Notes under the pieces: generated by a model
What the model saw: the letters and a program-made list of their open reading frames with translations, nothing else
Told to the model about the DNA's origin: nothing
The model's database searches: none
Translations under genes and position numbers: made by a program
Shown: positions 63,093-64,000 of the stretch, piece after piece
How the letters are laid out: every line of letters starts with the position of its first letter
Position numbering within the stretch: the stretch's first letter is position 1
Assembly (NCBI RefSeq): GCF_001584325.1
Contig: NZ_LSAZ01000015.1
Location: 1 to 64,000 of the forward strand
DNA: 64,000 nt
Origin: Bacillus nakamurai
Lineage (GTDB): Bacteria; Bacillota; Bacilli; Bacillales; Bacillaceae
Direction of reading: 5' to 3'

Positions 63093-63971
63093 TCATTTAC
63101 GGCCGCGCTTCCACCGATAATCTACCGTTCTTAACACCTTTCCGTAATTGTATGAATCTTCTTTGCTTCTTTTTGAGGATTGATGTGATCTTGAAGATCT
63201 TGAAGATCTTGATGAGGTTCCAGTTCTTTTAGAAGACGTATGAGACACTTCTTCTGATTTCTCCTCGGCGGAATCCTTCTCATTTTGTTCCTCGTCTTGT
63301 TTAGCCGCACCTTTAGAACCCGCGCTTATGCTTTTGATATGAAAAGGATGGATCCGCAGAACTTCTTTATCTTTCACAAGGGTATAGTGGCCTTCCGAAT
63401 TATCGACAAGTATACCTTCTACAGCTTCAGGGCCCCCGCGGTTGATGGAGACCCATTTGTGGGTCATGCTTTTAAATATACCGTGAAAGTCATCAGCCAT
63501 TTCATAGTCCGCCGGCTCATCAGCTTCGTCATCTTCCGTATTTTCTGCGCTTACACTTTTAATATGGTCCGTGTTAAAGTACACAATTCCGTCATCCTCG
63601 GTTTCCAGCACAAGGAAATCGTCTCCGGCTTCGTGAAGCCTTCCCTTTTTTGATTCCGGACCTCCCTGGTTCAATTGAACAGTCCGGCTGATCATCTGGC
63701 GGATTAATTCATGAAAATCATCAGCCTCTTCACATTCAATTGCCTCAGCCGGAGATAAAGTATTATTCGTATCTTCAGTAACGCTTTTGACATGCTTCCA
63801 TTGATAGTAAATGATTTTATTATCAACCTGAAGAGCGATATAATCCGATTTGATATCTGCTAATCTGCCGGTCTTAGACTCAGGGCCTCCGCGATAGACC
63901 GTAATGACCTTTCCTTCCATCGAGTTTAGAAAATTGTAATCAGAACGCTGCCGATTCGTATTGCGTCTCAT
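63093..63971 (-). CDS. cotB: CotB, outer spore coat protein
   Basis: A 292-residue outer coat protein. It has three repeats of about 70 residues with the cores VYRGGPESKTGRL, LNQGGPESKKGRL and INRGGPEAVEGIL, each ending in HVKSV / HIKSVS / HIKSIS. A charged linker (KQDEEQNEKDSAEEK) leads to a Ser/Arg/Lys-rich tail with SSRSSRSSR and ends DYRWKRGRK. In B. subtilis CotB is phosphorylated by the kinase CotH on its Ser-rich tail; here the tail is short, and the whole protein is about 90 residues shorter than the 380 I recall for strain 168. AGGAGG precedes the ATG, and the promoter lies partly outside the window. Confidence 0.93.
   Translation of the reverse strand: MRRNTNRQRSDYNFLNSMEGKVITVYRGGPESKTGRLADIKSDYIALQVDNKIIYYQWKHVKSVTEDTNNTLSPAEAIECEEADDFHELIRQMISRTVQLNQGGPESKKGRLHEAGDDFLVLETEDDGIVYFNTDHIKSVSAENTEDDEADEPADYEMADDFHGIFKSMTHKWVSINRGGPEAVEGILVDNSEGHYTLVKDKEVLRIHPFHIKSISAGSKGAAKQDEEQNEKDSAEEKSEEVSHTSSKRTGTSSRSSRSSRSHQSSKRSKEDSYNYGKVLRTVDYRWKRGRK
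63187..63213 (-). repeat. Nine-base tandem repeat in the cotB tail
   Basis: GATCTTGAA, GATCTTGAA, GATCTTGAT in tandem (plus-strand reading), encoding SerArgSer-type triplets on the minus strand. Such repeats allow length change of the Ser-rich tail. Confidence 0.85.
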
Positions 63972-64000
63972 CTATTGTCCTCCTAGTTATTTATACATAT

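Overview
The window is chromosomal DNA from a Bacillus of the B. subtilis group. Gene order and protein sequence fit B. velezensis / B. amyloliquefaciens best: the teichuronic acid, autolysin, teichoic acid, polyglutamate, ribose and acetoin loci follow the B. subtilis order, with accessory differences. This assignment rests on recalled family and synteny knowledge; no search was run. I saw no tRNA, rRNA, CRISPR array, insertion sequence or prophage.

Layout, left to right. (1) 1-10.3 kb, minus strand: tagO, then the eight-gene teichuronic acid operon tuaABCDEFGH, with a run of PhoP-box-like repeats upstream of tuaA. (2) 10.4-15.5 kb: autolysin operon lytABC and the divergent LCP gene lytR (tagU). 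(3) 15.5-27.6 kb: wall teichoic acid genes mnaA, gtaB, tagH, tagG, tagF, tagE, tagD, tagA and tagB, including the divergent tagD/tagA control region. The ggaAB and tagC genes of B. subtilis 168 are absent. (4) 27.7-31.4 kb: glucosaminidase lytD and mannose-6-phosphate isomerase. (5) 31.6-35.3 kb: intact germinant receptor gerBA-BB-BC.

(6) 35.3-42.3 kb is the most variable stretch: a glycosyltransferase-methyltransferase fusion with a sporulation-like promoter; two paralogous LCP (TagT-type) genes of identical length, each with an ECF-type promoter, flanking a broken sugar transporter (ywtG); the HAD phosphatase ywtE; and a membrane coiled-coil protein with a small C-terminal Cys-containing domain. 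(7) 42.3-46.8 kb: the poly-gamma-glutamate hydrolase pgdS and the synthetase operon pgsBCAE, with a perfect palindrome just upstream of the pgs promoter. (8) 47.4-49.7 kb: relics of a second germinant-receptor operon, whose promoter-like sequence and ribosome binding site survive while all three genes are damaged.

(9) 49.7-55.4 kb: ribose operon rbsRKDACB with a cre-like operator. (10) 55.5-57.1 kb: ywsB, ywsA, ywrO. (11) 57.2-60.8 kb: acetoin genes alsSD and the divergent regulator alsR. (12) 60.9-64 kb: an ArsB/NhaD-type permease (ywrK) and the spore coat genes ywrJ and cotB.

The theme is the cell surface. Wall polymers (teichoic acid, its phosphate-limitation substitute teichuronic acid, and polyglutamate), the enzymes that attach them (LCP), the hydrolases that remodel the wall (lytABC, lytD, pgdS, each with a sigma-D-like promoter), and spore entry/exit functions are clustered here. 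No wholly new defence or mobile system was found. The most interesting items are the decayed germination operon, the duplicated LCP genes around a dying transporter, the glycosyltransferase-methyltransferase insertion, the superimposed WalR/PhoP-type site at tagA, and the palindrome at the pgs promoter.
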